A stretch of 64,000 nucleotides of DNA from Lysobacter defluvii IMMIB APB-9 = DSM 18482 (GTDB lineage Bacteria > Pseudomonadota > Gammaproteobacteria > Xanthomonadales > Xanthomonadaceae). A model generated the notes under the pieces. That model worked only from the letters and a program-made list of their open reading frames with translations, searched no databases and was not told the origin of the DNA. The DNA is taken from the NCBI RefSeq assembly GCF_000423325.1, contig NZ_AUHT01000008.1, positions 186,001 through 250,000 on the forward strand, given 5' to 3'. A program made the position numbers and the translations under genes. Positions 16,472 to 24,694 of this stretch are shown one piece after another (the stretch's first letter is position 1; each line of letters opens with the position of its first letter).

Positions 16472-17173
16472 CTAGTGCTCGTCCGACACGATCCTCCCGT
16501 CCACCAGGTTGATGGTCCGGTCGCAGGTCTCCGACAGCCGCGGGTCGTGCGTGACCACCAGCACGGCGCAGCCGAACTGCTCGTTGAAGCGCCGCAGCAG
16601 TTCGAACACCTCCGCGGCCGTCTTCGTGTCCAGATTGCCGGTGGGCTCGTCCGCCAGCAGCAGCGACGGGCGGGTGACCAGTGCGCGGGCGATGGCGACG
16701 CGCTGTTGCTGCCCGCCTGACAGCTCGTCCGGCCGCCGGTCGAGGTACTTCTCCAGCCCCACGTCCGCAAGCAGGCCGCGGGCCCGGTCGGTGATCTCAC
16801 TGTCGGGCCTTCCGTTGGCCACCATCCATGGCATCAGCACGTTCTCCAGGGCAGTGAAGGCGCTGATCAGGTGGTGGAACTGGAACACGAAGCCGATGTG
16901 CCGCCCCCGCAACGCCGTGCGTGCCTCGTCGTCCATCTCGCGCGTGGGCTCGCCCTGCAGGTACAGCTCGCCGTCGGTCGGGGAGTCGAGCAGGCCGATC
17001 AGGTTCAGCAGCGTGCTCTTGCCCGAACCGGACGGGCCGACCAGGGCCGCGAAGTCGGCACTGTCCACGCACAGGTCGATGCCGTGCAGCACCTCGACCT
17101 CGTTGGGCCGCCCCAGGTTGTAGGACTTGCGCAGGCCTTCCAGGCGCAGGACGTCCTTCGCTGCCTCAGCCAC
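16472..17173 (-). CDS. ABC transporter ATP-binding protein (MacB/LolD type)
   Basis: 233 residues. Walker [10 protein letters not shown] (near 42-50), Q-loop in VFQFHHL, signature LSGGQQQR (near 147-154), Walker [13 protein letters not shown] and H-loop VVTHD are all intact, so it should be a working ATPase. The sequence TGNLDTKTA and overall length are those of the o228/LolD/MacB group that works with FtsX-type permeases rather than with importers. It overlaps the permease gene by eight bases and is the last gene of an adaptor-permease-ATPase operon. Likely an export or envelope trans-periplasmic system; the substrate cannot be told from sequence. Confidence 0.9.
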   Translation of the reverse strand: MAEAAKDVLRLEGLRKSYNLGRPNEVEVLHGIDLCVDSADFAALVGPSGSGKSTLLNLIGLLDSPTDGELYLQGEPTREMDDEARTALRGRHIGFVFQFHHLISAFTALENVLMPWMVANGRPDSEITDRARGLLADVGLEKYLDRRPDELSGGQQQRVAIARALVTRPSLLLADEPTGNLDTKTAAEVFELLRRFNEQFGCAVLVVTHDPRLSETCDRTINLVDGRIVSDEH

Positions 17174-18365
17174 GGATCGCCTCCACCGGGTCCAGTCGCG
17201 ACGCGCGCGAGGCCGGCACGAGCGCGGCCCCGACGCCCGCCAGCGTTGCCACCGCCATCGCCGACGGGATCAAAGCGGCAGGCATCGGGACCGTGAACAG
17301 CCCGGGCCCGAAGTTGTTGAAGGCCGCCACCAGGCCCCAGCCCGCCAGTGCGCCCAACAACGATCCGGCCAGCCCCAGCACCGCGCCCTGCACCAGGAAC
17401 ACCTGCAACATCTGCCGGCGGCGGGTTCCCATCGCGCGCAGGATGCCGATCTCACGCGTGCGCTGGGCGACGCTGACGGCAAGCACGCTGGCGATGCCGA
17501 GCGCGACCGAGATCGCCACGAAGAAGCTGATCATCCGCGTCGACATGCTTTGGGAGGTCAGCGCGTTCATCAGCTGCGCATTCGTCTCCATCCAGCTCTC
17601 CGCCTGCAGGCCGGTGAGTCCGTCGATCCGGGCCGCGATCCGGTCCGCCCCGAACAGGTCTTCCACGGTCAGGTCGATCACCGTGACCCCGCCCGGCAGG
17701 CCGAGCAGCGCCTGGGCCTGCTTGAGGTCGAGGTAGACGTATCGCGCGTCCAGCTCGCGCACCCCCAGCTCGAAGATGCCTGCCACGTTGACGATGGCCT
17801 CGCGCCCGTCGCCGGCGTCCAGTCGGAGCTTGCCGCCGAGACGCAGGCCGAGGTCCTCCGCGAGCTGCCGTCCCACCACGCCGTTGCCCGAGCCGACGAT
17901 CAGTCGGCCCTCCACCATGTTCTCGTCCAGCGGGATCACCTGCAGGTAGCGGGGCAGGTCGACGCCGACCAGCGCCACCGACTCCACCGCCTCGCCGCGG
18001 CGCCCGAAGGCAGGGCCGGACACCACCGGCGAAACCGCGACCACCCCGGGCAGCCGGTCGAGCACGTCGCGCGCCTGCAGCCAGTTGTCGATGGGGCGCA
18101 ACGCCTGCGGGCGCGGATCCTCCAGCACCAGCTGGATCGTCCCCTCCGGGGCCGGGGCAATGCGGCTCACCTCACGCGGTGCCTCCACCCGGACATGCGC
18201 CTGCGTGCCGAGGGTGCGCTCGATGATGTTGTCCTGCAGCCCCGCGATCAGGGCCGTCACGAATACGATCACCGAAACCCCCACGGCGATGCCGAACAGG
18301 ATCAACAGCGTCTGCGCGCGACCCTGCCGCAGGAAGCGCATCGCGATGGTGGACTCGATCCACAT
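17166..18365 (-). CDS. ABC transporter permease, FtsX/MacB family
   Basis: 399 residues. One membrane segment near the N-terminus (TLLILFGIAVGVSVIVFVTA, about 19-38), a periplasmic domain of some 210 residues, then three C-terminal membrane segments, the last near 365-385. This is the FtsX-like topology of LolC/E and MacB-type permeases. The ending [13 protein letters not shown] is the conserved FtsX family tail. It starts three bases after the adaptor gene and overlaps the ATPase gene. Together the three resemble MacA-MacB split into separate permease and ATPase, transferring something across the periplasm, possibly with TolC. Confidence 0.88.
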   Translation of the reverse strand: MWIESTIAMRFLRQGRAQTLLILFGIAVGVSVIVFVTALIAGLQDNIIERTLGTQAHVRVEAPREVSRIAPAPEGTIQLVLEDPRPQALRPIDNWLQARDVLDRLPGVVAVSPVVSGPAFGRRGEAVESVALVGVDLPRYLQVIPLDENMVEGRLIVGSGNGVVGRQLAEDLGLRLGGKLRLDAGDGREAIVNVAGIFELGVRELDARYVYLDLKQAQALLGLPGGVTVIDLTVEDLFGADRIAARIDGLTGLQAESWMETNAQLMNALTSQSMSTRMISFFVAISVALGIASVLAVSVAQRTREIGILRAMGTRRRQMLQVFLVQGAVLGLAGSLLGALAGWGLVAAFNNFGPGLFTVPMPAALIPSAMAVATLAGVGAALVPASRASRLDPVEAIRG

Positions 18366-18368
18366 CGC

Positions 18369-19610
18369 TCAGTCGAACGAGACCGGCAACTCGCCGCGGG
18401 TGCTGGCGCCCGGGTCCGGGGCGGGCTGGCCCTCGATGCGGACGCGGCTGCCGTCGGCGGGCAGCGAGCCGGGCTCCAGCGCGCCGGCGGCGACCACGTG
18501 GTCGCCGGCCTGCAGCCCTTCCAGCACCTCGCTCATTGCGAGTCCGCGCAGCCCCAGCCGTACCGGCGTCCTCTGGACCCGGCCACCCCGCACCCGCAGC
18601 ACGGTGGCCTGGTCCGAGCCGTCCCGGGCATCGAGCAGCGCGTCGTTCGGAACCGCCAGCGCTGCGTCGCGGCGGCCGGTGAGGATGGTCGCGGTGACCG
18701 TCATGTCCTGGCGCACGAAGTCGGCTTCGGGATCCAGGCGCAGGCGGACATCCACCGTCCCGCGGGACGGATCGATGCCCGGCGCGATGTGGTGGACCTT
18801 GGCTGCGAAGGGGCGTGCCGGAAACGCATCCGCGATGCAGGTCGCGTCCTGGCCCACGGCAAGCCGGGTCAGGTTCTTCTCGTCCAGCGGCACCAGGATC
18901 TCGCCGGGCGCGTCGCGGGCGATCTCCAGGAGCAGGTCGCCGGGATTCACCGTGTCGCCGGGTTCCACGTCGCGGGTCAGCACGGTGCCCGCCACGGTGG
19001 CGCGGATCACCGAGCGCGCGAGCTCGGCCTCGGCGGCGCGCAGCCGCTCCCGTGCCTGGGCTTCGCGCGCACCGCCGTCCAGGCTCGCGACCGCGAGCTC
19101 CGCCTGCCGCGCGGCAGCCCGCGCTGCCACCACGGCCTGCGTCGCCTGCTCGACGCTCTCGCGGGACACCAGTTGGCGATCGCCAAGTTCACTGCGCCGG
19201 GCGGCCTCCCGCTCGGCCTGTGCCAATTCGGCCCGCGCCTGTTGGAGCCTTGCCTGGGCATCGGGCCGTTCCGTCTCGCGCAGCGTCTCCAGCGCGGCGC
19301 GGGCCTCGTCCCGGCGCGCCTCCAGATCGGCTGCTCGCAGCACCACCAGCACGTCGCCCGGTTCCACCCGGTCACCGTCGGTGACGCGCCGCTCCAGCAC
19401 CAGCCCGGCGATCTCCGCCCCCACCTGGACGCGTGACGGCGCCACCACGCGCCCCGTACCCACGACCTGCTGCACCAGCGGCCCGGTTGCTACCTCGTAG
19501 CCCGGCACGACCGGTCCGCGCAGAAGCGCGACGAGCCAGGCCAGGAGTAACACCGGGCCAACAGCCGCAACGGCCACCATCCATCTGCGCCGCGAAGAGG
19601 GTCGGGACAT
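18369..19610 (-). CDS. Periplasmic adaptor (HlyD/MacA-type membrane fusion protein)
   Basis: 413 residues from the ATG at 19610, which places a membrane anchor (VAAVGPVLLLAWLVALL) right after a basic N-terminus; a longer frame upstream has no signal or ribosome-binding site. A split biotinyl-lipoyl domain (GAEIAGLVLERRVTDGDRV near 60-80 and IRATVAGTVLTRDVEPGDTV near 200-220) encloses an alpha hairpin of about 100 residues rich in Arg, Glu and Ala. A beta-barrel domain and the membrane-proximal domain follow (DQATVLRVRGGRVQRTPVRL). It heads the operon with the permease and ATPase, so it should bridge that transporter to an outer-membrane channel. Confidence 0.87.
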   Translation of the reverse strand: MSRPSSRRRWMVAVAAVGPVLLLAWLVALLRGPVVPGYEVATGPLVQQVVGTGRVVAPSRVQVGAEIAGLVLERRVTDGDRVEPGDVLVVLRAADLEARRDEARAALETLRETERPDAQARLQQARAELAQAEREAARRSELGDRQLVSRESVEQATQAVVAARAAARQAELAVASLDGGAREAQARERLRAAEAELARSVIRATVAGTVLTRDVEPGDTVNPGDLLLEIARDAPGEILVPLDEKNLTRLAVGQDATCIADAFPARPFAAKVHHIAPGIDPSRGTVDVRLRLDPEADFVRQDMTVTATILTGRRDAALAVPNDALLDARDGSDQATVLRVRGGRVQRTPVRLGLRGLAMSEVLEGLQAGDHVVAAGALEPGSLPADGSRVRIEGQPAPDPGASTRGELPVSFD

Positions 19611-19725
19611 GGGGCATGCCTGCAGGAGGAGCCTGCATGGTGCCCGGGAGTTCGTGAGGGCGGCAGCCATGCCCGTGAAAGGTGGGTCCTGCCATTGCGC
19701 CCCAAGGGTCCGTCCCGCTACGACG

Positions 19726-20304
19726 CTATCGCGTTTCTCCACCCTTGCGCCGAAACACCACCCGCCACAACCACCAAAGCATCGCGCCGACCGCCACGCT
19801 CACCAGCAACGCACTCCCCAACGCCACCCACGGATACGCAAACACCAGCGCCAGCCCACCCACGACGGCCACGTCCTCGCCGACCGAGGCCGTCCAGTTG
19901 GTCACCGGTTCCGGTGAGGTGTTGAGGGCGACCCGAGAGCCGGCTTTCAGCACGTGGCTGCCCATGGCCACCGCGGCCCCCGTCAGCATCGCCCCCGCGC
20001 CCAGCTCCCCGTCGGGCGAAAGCGTCGCCGCCGCCAGGAACGCCCCCGCAGGAACCCGCGCCAGCGTATTGACCAGGTCCCAGGCCGAGTCCACCCCCGG
20101 GATCTTGTCGGCAAAGAACTCCACCGCCGCCAGCAGTCCGCACACGCCCAGCACCCAGGGCGAGGTGGTCGCCTCCAGGGCCGGTGGCAGGTCCAGCCAG
20201 CCGAAGTACCCGGCCACGCCGACGCCGAACACGGTCAGGTAGGCGCGGACCCCGGCCAGCCAGGCAAGGACTATCCCAACTGCGAACAGGTGCGCATCAC
20301 TCAT
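19726..20304 (-). CDS. DUF4126 family membrane protein
   Basis: 192 residues from the ATG at 20304, chosen because the upstream frame has no conserved character. Four or five membrane segments are visible (FAVGIVLAWLAGVRAYLTVF, WVLGVCGLLAAVEFFADKIPG, then a glycine/alanine-rich pair and a C-terminal segment VALGSALLVSVAVGAMLWWLW). FFADKIPGVDSAWD is the family hallmark. Function is unknown. It is divergent from the following DUF6776 gene with 68 bases between, and 115 bases upstream of the adaptor gene in the same direction, so it may be the first gene of that operon or separate. Confidence 0.8.
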   Translation of the reverse strand: MSDAHLFAVGIVLAWLAGVRAYLTVFGVGVAGYFGWLDLPPALEATTSPWVLGVCGLLAAVEFFADKIPGVDSAWDLVNTLARVPAGAFLAAATLSPDGELGAGAMLTGAAVAMGSHVLKAGSRVALNTSPEPVTNWTASVGEDVAVVGGLALVFAYPWVALGSALLVSVAVGAMLWWLWRVVFRRKGGETR

Positions 20305-20372
20305 GGCGCGAACCCCGTAGACTCGGACGCCGAGTATATGGGGATCACGGGCGCCCACGCGCCCCGTGGGAT

Positions 20373-21104
20373 ATGGACGCACCGGGGAACATCCAACGCT
20401 ACCGGGTGGTGCCGCAGGCACCCCGACGACGCCTGTTCTGGCCGGCGCTCGCGCTGGGCTGGGTGCTGAGCGTGGCCGCGGCCTGGGCCGCCGCCAGCTG
20501 GCACTCCGCGCCGCCCGCCGTGCTGCAGGGTGCCGGCGCGCGCGCGCTGCAGGCCGAGCTCGACGAGGCCAGCGCCGAGCTGGACCGGCTGCGGCAGCAG
20601 CAGGCGGTACTGGCGCGCTCGGACCAGGTCAGCCGCGCGGCCAACCGCGAGATCCAGCAGGAGCTGGCCGAGCGCGAGGCCGAGATCGCCCGGCTGCGGT
20701 CGGACCTGGCCTTCTATGAGCGCATCGCCGCCGGCGACGGCCCGCGCAAGGGCCTGAACGTGCACTCGGCCGAGTTCGTCCCGCAGGCCGCGGGCAGCTG
20801 GGCCTACGACATCGTGCTGACCCAGGACCTGGAGCGCACCGCGCCCAGCCGGGGCCAGCTGCGCTTCACCATCGAGGGGGTGAAGGACGGCCAGCTGGCC
20901 GAGCTGGACTGGGACGCGCTGCACCAGCGCGACGCGGCGCCGGCGCAGACCTTCGCCTTCCGCTATTTCCAGCGCCTGGAAGGCAGCGTGATGCTGCCCG
21001 AGGGCTTCACCCCGCAGCGGGTGAAGGTCCAGCTGCGCGGGCCCGACGCCAACCTCGAGCAGGCGCTGGCCTGGATGCAGCCCCAATCCCGAGGGGACGT
21101 GTGA
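20373..21104 (+). CDS. DUF6776-type membrane-anchored coiled-coil protein
   Basis: 243 residues. A basic N-terminus precedes one membrane segment (FWPALALGWVLSVAAAWAAAS, about 22-42). A coiled coil of about 60 residues follows (ALQAELDEASAELDRLRQQQ), with RSDQVSRAANREIQQELAERE and IARLRSDLAFYERI. The periplasmic C-terminal domain is beta-rich. The start is the ATG at 20373, giving a normal inner-membrane anchor. A second copy of the same architecture lies at 21590, with the shared stretches RSDQ-SR-ANRE, DLAFYER, KGLNVH and FRYFQ. A bactofilin sits between the two. Function is not established; a scaffold or cell-envelope role with bactofilin is inference. Confidence 0.75.
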   Translation: MDAPGNIQRYRVVPQAPRRRLFWPALALGWVLSVAAAWAAASWHSAPPAVLQGAGARALQAELDEASAELDRLRQQQAVLARSDQVSRAANREIQQELAEREAEIARLRSDLAFYERIAAGDGPRKGLNVHSAEFVPQAAGSWAYDIVLTQDLERTAPSRGQLRFTIEGVKDGQLAELDWDALHQRDAAPAQTFAFRYFQRLEGSVMLPEGFTPQRVKVQLRGPDANLEQALAWMQPQSRGDV

Positions 21105-21538
21105 TGTTCAAGAATTCGAAGGCCGTGGCGGTCGACGGCCCGGTCGAGACGCTGATCGGACCGAAGGTCGTGCTGCAGGGCGACCTGCACTTCGACGGCG
21201 GGCTGTACATCGAAGGCCGCGTGGTCGGCCGGGTGATCGCGGGCGAGGACGCCAAGGCGGTCGTCACCCTGGCCGAGGGCGGCAGCATCGAGGGCGAGGT
21301 GCGTGCCCCGATGGTGGTGATCAACGGCCAGGTCGACGGCGACATCCACGCCAGCGGCCGGGTCCAGCTGGCGCCCAAGGCGCGCGTCACCGGCGACGTG
21401 CACTACCAGGTGGTCGAGATGGCGGCCGGCGCGGTGCTCACCGGGCGCCTGGTGCATGCGGCGCAGGCCGAGGCGGCCGAGGCGGCCGAGGCCGAAGAGT
21501 CCGGCTCCAAGGCGCGCCTTTCCGCCGTCGCAGGCTGA
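21104..21538 (+). CDS. Bactofilin (polymer-forming cytoskeletal protein)
   Basis: 144 residues from the ATG at 21104, which overlaps the previous stop by one base and has GAGGGG seven bases upstream. The core (about 15-110) is the bactofilin right-handed beta-helix, seen as regular hydrophobic/glycine turns: TLIGPKVVLQGDLHFDGGLY, IEGRVVGRV, GGSIEGEVRAP, INGQVDGDIHASGRV and ARVTGDVHY. The tail is Ala/Glu-rich and probably disordered. Bactofilins polymerise without nucleotide and mark or shape the envelope. Translational coupling to the coiled-coil membrane protein before it suggests that protein as a partner. Confidence 0.88.
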   Translation: MFKNSKAVAVDGPVETLIGPKVVLQGDLHFDGGLYIEGRVVGRVIAGEDAKAVVTLAEGGSIEGEVRAPMVVINGQVDGDIHASGRVQLAPKARVTGDVHYQVVEMAAGAVLTGRLVHAAQAEAAEAAEAEESGSKARLSAVAG

Positions 21539-21589
21539 TCATCACGCCAGTGCGGGTAGTCTTGGCGCCGGTCCACAGCCGGTGACCCG

Positions 21590-22381
21590 ATGGCCACCCC
21601 ACCTCCTGGACAACCCGTACCTCCTCCCGACCCGGACGGCACGGCCGACCCGGGTCTCTTCATTCCCATGCGCACGCTGGCGATCGCTGGCGGTGTGCTG
21701 CTGCTGGCACTGCTGTTCGGTGCCTGGGGCCTGTGGCGCGTCGCCGTGCCGGCCCCGGGCGACCTGCGCGGGGAGCTGTCGCGCACGCAGGAACAACTGG
21801 AAGAGCTGCAGGCGCAGCTCGCGTCCGAGCAGCAGAGGACCGCCACGCTCTCGCGCTCGGACCAGATCAGCCGGGACGCCAACCGCGAACTGCAGGGCGC
21901 GCTGGCGATGCGCGACGAGGAGATCGCCGGCCTGCGGGCGGACGTCGCCTTCTACGAGCGACTGGTCGGCTCCACTGCCCAGCGCCGCGGCCTGAACGTG
22001 CACGCCATCCGCATGCAGCCGCAGAGCGAGCGGGCCTGGCACTTCAGCGTCACCCTGACCCGCAACCTGGACCGCGAGGTGGTCAGCGCCGGCAACGTGA
22101 CCCTGTCCATCGAGGGCTCGCTGGGCGGGCGGCTGCAGACGCTGGAATGGGAGGACCTGCGCCAGCAGCCGGGTGCGCCGGGCGTGGACTTCTCGTTCCG
22201 CTACTTCCAGCAGGTGCGCGGCGACGTGTTCCTGCCCGAGGGCTTCGAGCCGGTGCGGGTGAACGTGCAGCTGGACCCGGAGAACGGCCCCGACGTGGAG
22301 CAGTCCTTCACCTGGGCCGAGGCGACGGGCGCCCAGTCCGCCGGTTCCCAGCCCGCGCAGGAAAGCCGTTCCGCGGAATGA
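21590..22381 (+). CDS. DUF6776-type membrane-anchored coiled-coil protein, second copy
   Basis: 263 residues. A Pro-rich cytoplasmic N-terminus (about 1-25) is followed by a membrane segment (LAIAGGVLLLALLFGAWGLW, about 30-49). A coiled coil (LRGELSRTQEQLEELQAQLA) then leads into RSDQISRDANRELQGAL and VAFYERLVGS, and a beta-rich C-terminal domain ends with LPEGFEPVRVNVQL. It is clearly paralogous to the gene at 20373: the order of domains and many blocks are the same, but the N-terminus differs. It ends 54 bases before erpA. Function unknown; see the pairing with bactofilin. Confidence 0.75.
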   Translation: MATPPPGQPVPPPDPDGTADPGLFIPMRTLAIAGGVLLLALLFGAWGLWRVAVPAPGDLRGELSRTQEQLEELQAQLASEQQRTATLSRSDQISRDANRELQGALAMRDEEIAGLRADVAFYERLVGSTAQRRGLNVHAIRMQPQSERAWHFSVTLTRNLDREVVSAGNVTLSIEGSLGGRLQTLEWEDLRQQPGAPGVDFSFRYFQQVRGDVFLPEGFEPVRVNVQLDPENGPDVEQSFTWAEATGAQSAGSQPAQESRSAE

Positions 22382-22435
22382 ACCATCCGGCCCCGGGCGC
22401 TTGAACGCGCCCGCCGCGCGCCCCATGCTGCAGGG

Positions 22436-22825
22436 ATGGAAAGCCAGATCATCCCCCTGCCGGGCCTCGACGAAGCGCCCGACTACCACGCCATCGAGCG
22501 TCCGCTCGACTTCACCCCCGCGGCGGCGGCCAAGGTCGCGCAGCTGGTGGCGGAGGAGGGCAATCCGGACCTCAAGCTGCGGGTCTACATCCAGGGTGGC
22601 GGCTGCTCCGGTTTCCAGTACGGGTTCGAGTTCGACGAGGAGCAGGCCGAGGACGACCTGGGCGTGGAGACCGACGGGGTCACCCTGCTGGTCGATCCGC
22701 TGAGCCTGCAGTACCTGATGGGCGCCACGGTGGACTACACCGAGAGCCTGCATGGGGCCCAGTTCGTGATCCGCAACCCGAACGCGAAGACCACCTGCGG
22801 CTGCGGTTCCTCGTTCACTGCGTGA
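22436..22825 (+). CDS. erpA: Iron-sulfur cluster insertion protein ErpA
   Basis: 129 residues, ATG at 22436. A-type carrier with the three cluster-ligating cysteines: [11 protein letters not shown] near residue 56 and the C-terminal CGCGSSF near 121-123. It delivers [4Fe-4S] clusters to apo-enzymes such as the isoprenoid enzymes IspG/IspH. The N-terminal extension of about 20 residues before the conserved [12 protein letters not shown] is longer than in E. coli. Its stop overlaps the GTG start of nudC. Confidence 0.93.
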   Translation: MESQIIPLPGLDEAPDYHAIERPLDFTPAAAAKVAQLVAEEGNPDLKLRVYIQGGGCSGFQYGFEFDEEQAEDDLGVETDGVTLLVDPLSLQYLMGATVDYTESLHGAQFVIRNPNAKTTCGCGSSFTA

Positions 22826-23781
22826 GCGGGCGGACGGCCCCGTTCGGCTTCGTCGGGGCCGGTGCCTTCGCCCCGGGCGGCTCCCTGCTGCCGACCGGCG
22901 ACGACCCGGCCTGCGTGGGCGCGCTCGACCGCGCCGATGCGCTGCGTGAGGACCCCGAGGCGCTGGCGCGGCACTGGCGGGACGGCCGCGTGCTGCTGGT
23001 CGACCGCGAAGGCCGCGCCCTGGCGGATACCGACGATACGCCGCACGCCCCGCTCGGACGCGAGCTGAGCAGCGGGCCGGGCATCTCCATCTTCCTGGGC
23101 CTGGATCCGGAAGGGACGGCCTGGTTCGCCCTGGATGCCGAGACCGCCGCGGTGGATGCCCCGCTGCGCGTGGACGTGCGCACCGCGGCAGGCACCTGGT
23201 CGGCCTTCCATGCCGGGGTGTTCGCGCAGGCGCGCGCGCTGCTGCACTGGCGGCACAGCCATCGCCATTGCGGCCTGTGCGGCGGCACGCTGGGTTTCGA
23301 GCGCGGCGGCTGGCTCGGGCGGTGCAGCAACTGTGGGCGCGAGCATTATCCGCGGACCGACCCGGCGATCATCGCCGCCGTCACCGATGGCGAGCGCCTG
23401 CTGCTCGGCCGGCCGGCCACCTGGATCCCGCACCGCTATTCGCTGGTGGCGGGCTTCGTCGAACCCGGCGAGACCCTGGAGCAGACCGTCGCCCGCGAGG
23501 TGCTCGAGGAGACGCAGGTGCGCGTCCGCGCCTGCCGCTACATGGGTTCGCAGCCGTGGCCGTTCCCCGGCCAGCTCATGCTCGGGTACATGGCGCTGGC
23601 GCATCCGGACGAGCCCCGGGTGTTCGACGAGCTCGAGGACGCGCGCTGGTTCACCCCCGACGAGGTCCGCCGGGCGCTGGCGCGCGATGTCGACGACGAC
23701 GGCACCGGTCCGACCCTGCCGCCGTCGGTCTCGATCGCGCGCTGGCTGATCGAACACTGGCTGGACGCGGTCGCGCGGTAG
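22822..23781 (+). CDS. nudC: NAD(+)/NADH pyrophosphatase NudC
   Basis: 319 residues, GTG start overlapping the erpA stop by four bases. The zinc site CGLCGG...[11 protein letters not shown], the Nudix box [22 protein letters not shown] (about 214-235) and the NADH-specificity motif SQPWPFP just after it (about 244-250) are all present. The enzyme hydrolyses NADH to NMNH and AMP and, in E. coli, removes NAD caps from RNA. The N-terminal domain is only weakly conserved, as usual. ampE follows after nine bases. Confidence 0.92.
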   Translation: MSGRTAPFGFVGAGAFAPGGSLLPTGDDPACVGALDRADALREDPEALARHWRDGRVLLVDREGRALADTDDTPHAPLGRELSSGPGISIFLGLDPEGTAWFALDAETAAVDAPLRVDVRTAAGTWSAFHAGVFAQARALLHWRHSHRHCGLCGGTLGFERGGWLGRCSNCGREHYPRTDPAIIAAVTDGERLLLGRPATWIPHRYSLVAGFVEPGETLEQTVAREVLEETQVRVRACRYMGSQPWPFPGQLMLGYMALAHPDEPRVFDELEDARWFTPDEVRRALARDVDDDGTGPTLPPSVSIARWLIEHWLDAVAR

Positions 23782-23790
23782 CATCCGCCC

Positions 23791-24690
23791 ATGGCCCTGA
23801 CCCTGATCGCCACCGTGCTCGCGCTCGTGCTCGGCCATCTTGCGCCGGGCCTAGCGCGGGCCGTCCGCGACCATCGTTGGTTCGCGCGTTGGCTGCGCTG
23901 GCTGGCCGCGCGGCCGGCGCTCGCCGCATGGTGGCGCAGCGGCTGGGGCGTGGTGCTGGCGGTGGTTCCGCCGTTGCTGCTGGTCGGATTGCTGCAGGGC
24001 CTGCTGGACGACGCGGTGTGGGGGCTGGGCGGGCTGCTGTTCGGGGTCGCCGCGCTGTTTTACGCATGGGGGCCGCGGGACCTGGACCGCGACGTGGATG
24101 CGGTCGTGGACGCTCCGGACCCTATTGCCCGCCGCCATGCCGCCGTCGCGCTCTCCGACAGCGGGGTGGCGCCTGCCGACGCCGACGCGCTGGTGACTGC
24201 GGTGTTCCGGAACGCGCTCCGGCGCTGGTTCGGGGTGCTGCTGTGGTTCCTGCTGCTCGGGCCGGTGGGCGCGGTCGGCTACCGGCTGGTGGCCCTGCTG
24301 GCCGCGGCCGCGGCGGCCGGGCGGCTGCCGGCTGGGACCGCGCGCGGGGCGAGTGCGGTGCTGCGCTGGATCGAGTGGCCCGTGGCCCAGCTGATGAGCC
24401 TGGCGCTTGCGCTGGTGGGAAGCTTCGACCGCGTGGTCACCGCCTGGCGTGCCGCCGGCGGCGCCGGCCTGCAGCCTCGGGCGGACTTCCTCGGTGCCGC
24501 GGGGCGTGCCGCCGTGGCGAGCGAGCTGGCCTGGGACGGCACCGTCGCGCCGCCCGGGGCGGGCGCGGATCCGTACGTGGGCGACGGCGGGGTGGTCCGC
24601 CTGCGCAAGGCCATGGCGCTGGTGTGGCGCTGCCTGCTCGCCTGGCTGGTGGTGCTGGCGCTGTTCGTGATCGCCGGCTTCGTCAGCTAG
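23791..24690 (+). CDS. ampE: AmpE-like inner-membrane protein (CobD/AmpE family)
   Basis: 299 residues. Hydrophobic segments lie near 1-20, 48-70, 76-93, 145-175 and at the C-terminus (LLAWLVVLALFVIAGFVS). The domain order is as in AmpE: short N-terminal helices, a soluble loop with DVDAVVDAPDP, then FRNALRRWFGVLLWFLLLGPVGAVGYRL, which is the conserved AmpE/CobB core. AmpE is a putative sensor linked to beta-lactamase regulation through AmpD in enterobacteria; there is no ampD next to it here. It ends four bases before the stop of the convergent acyltransferase gene. Confidence 0.75.
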   Translation: MALTLIATVLALVLGHLAPGLARAVRDHRWFARWLRWLAARPALAAWWRSGWGVVLAVVPPLLLVGLLQGLLDDAVWGLGGLLFGVAALFYAWGPRDLDRDVDAVVDAPDPIARRHAAVALSDSGVAPADADALVTAVFRNALRRWFGVLLWFLLLGPVGAVGYRLVALLAAAAAAGRLPAGTARGASAVLRWIEWPVAQLMSLALALVGSFDRVVTAWRAAGGAGLQPRADFLGAAGRAAVASELAWDGTVAPPGAGADPYVGDGGVVRLRKAMALVWRCLLAWLVVLALFVIAGFVS

Positions 24691-24694
24691 CGGC

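Noticed and set aside
17127..19436. Very long plus-strand open frame opposite the ABC transporter genes
   Set aside because: Antisense shadow of GC-rich coding sequence; the leftward genes have full conserved domains.
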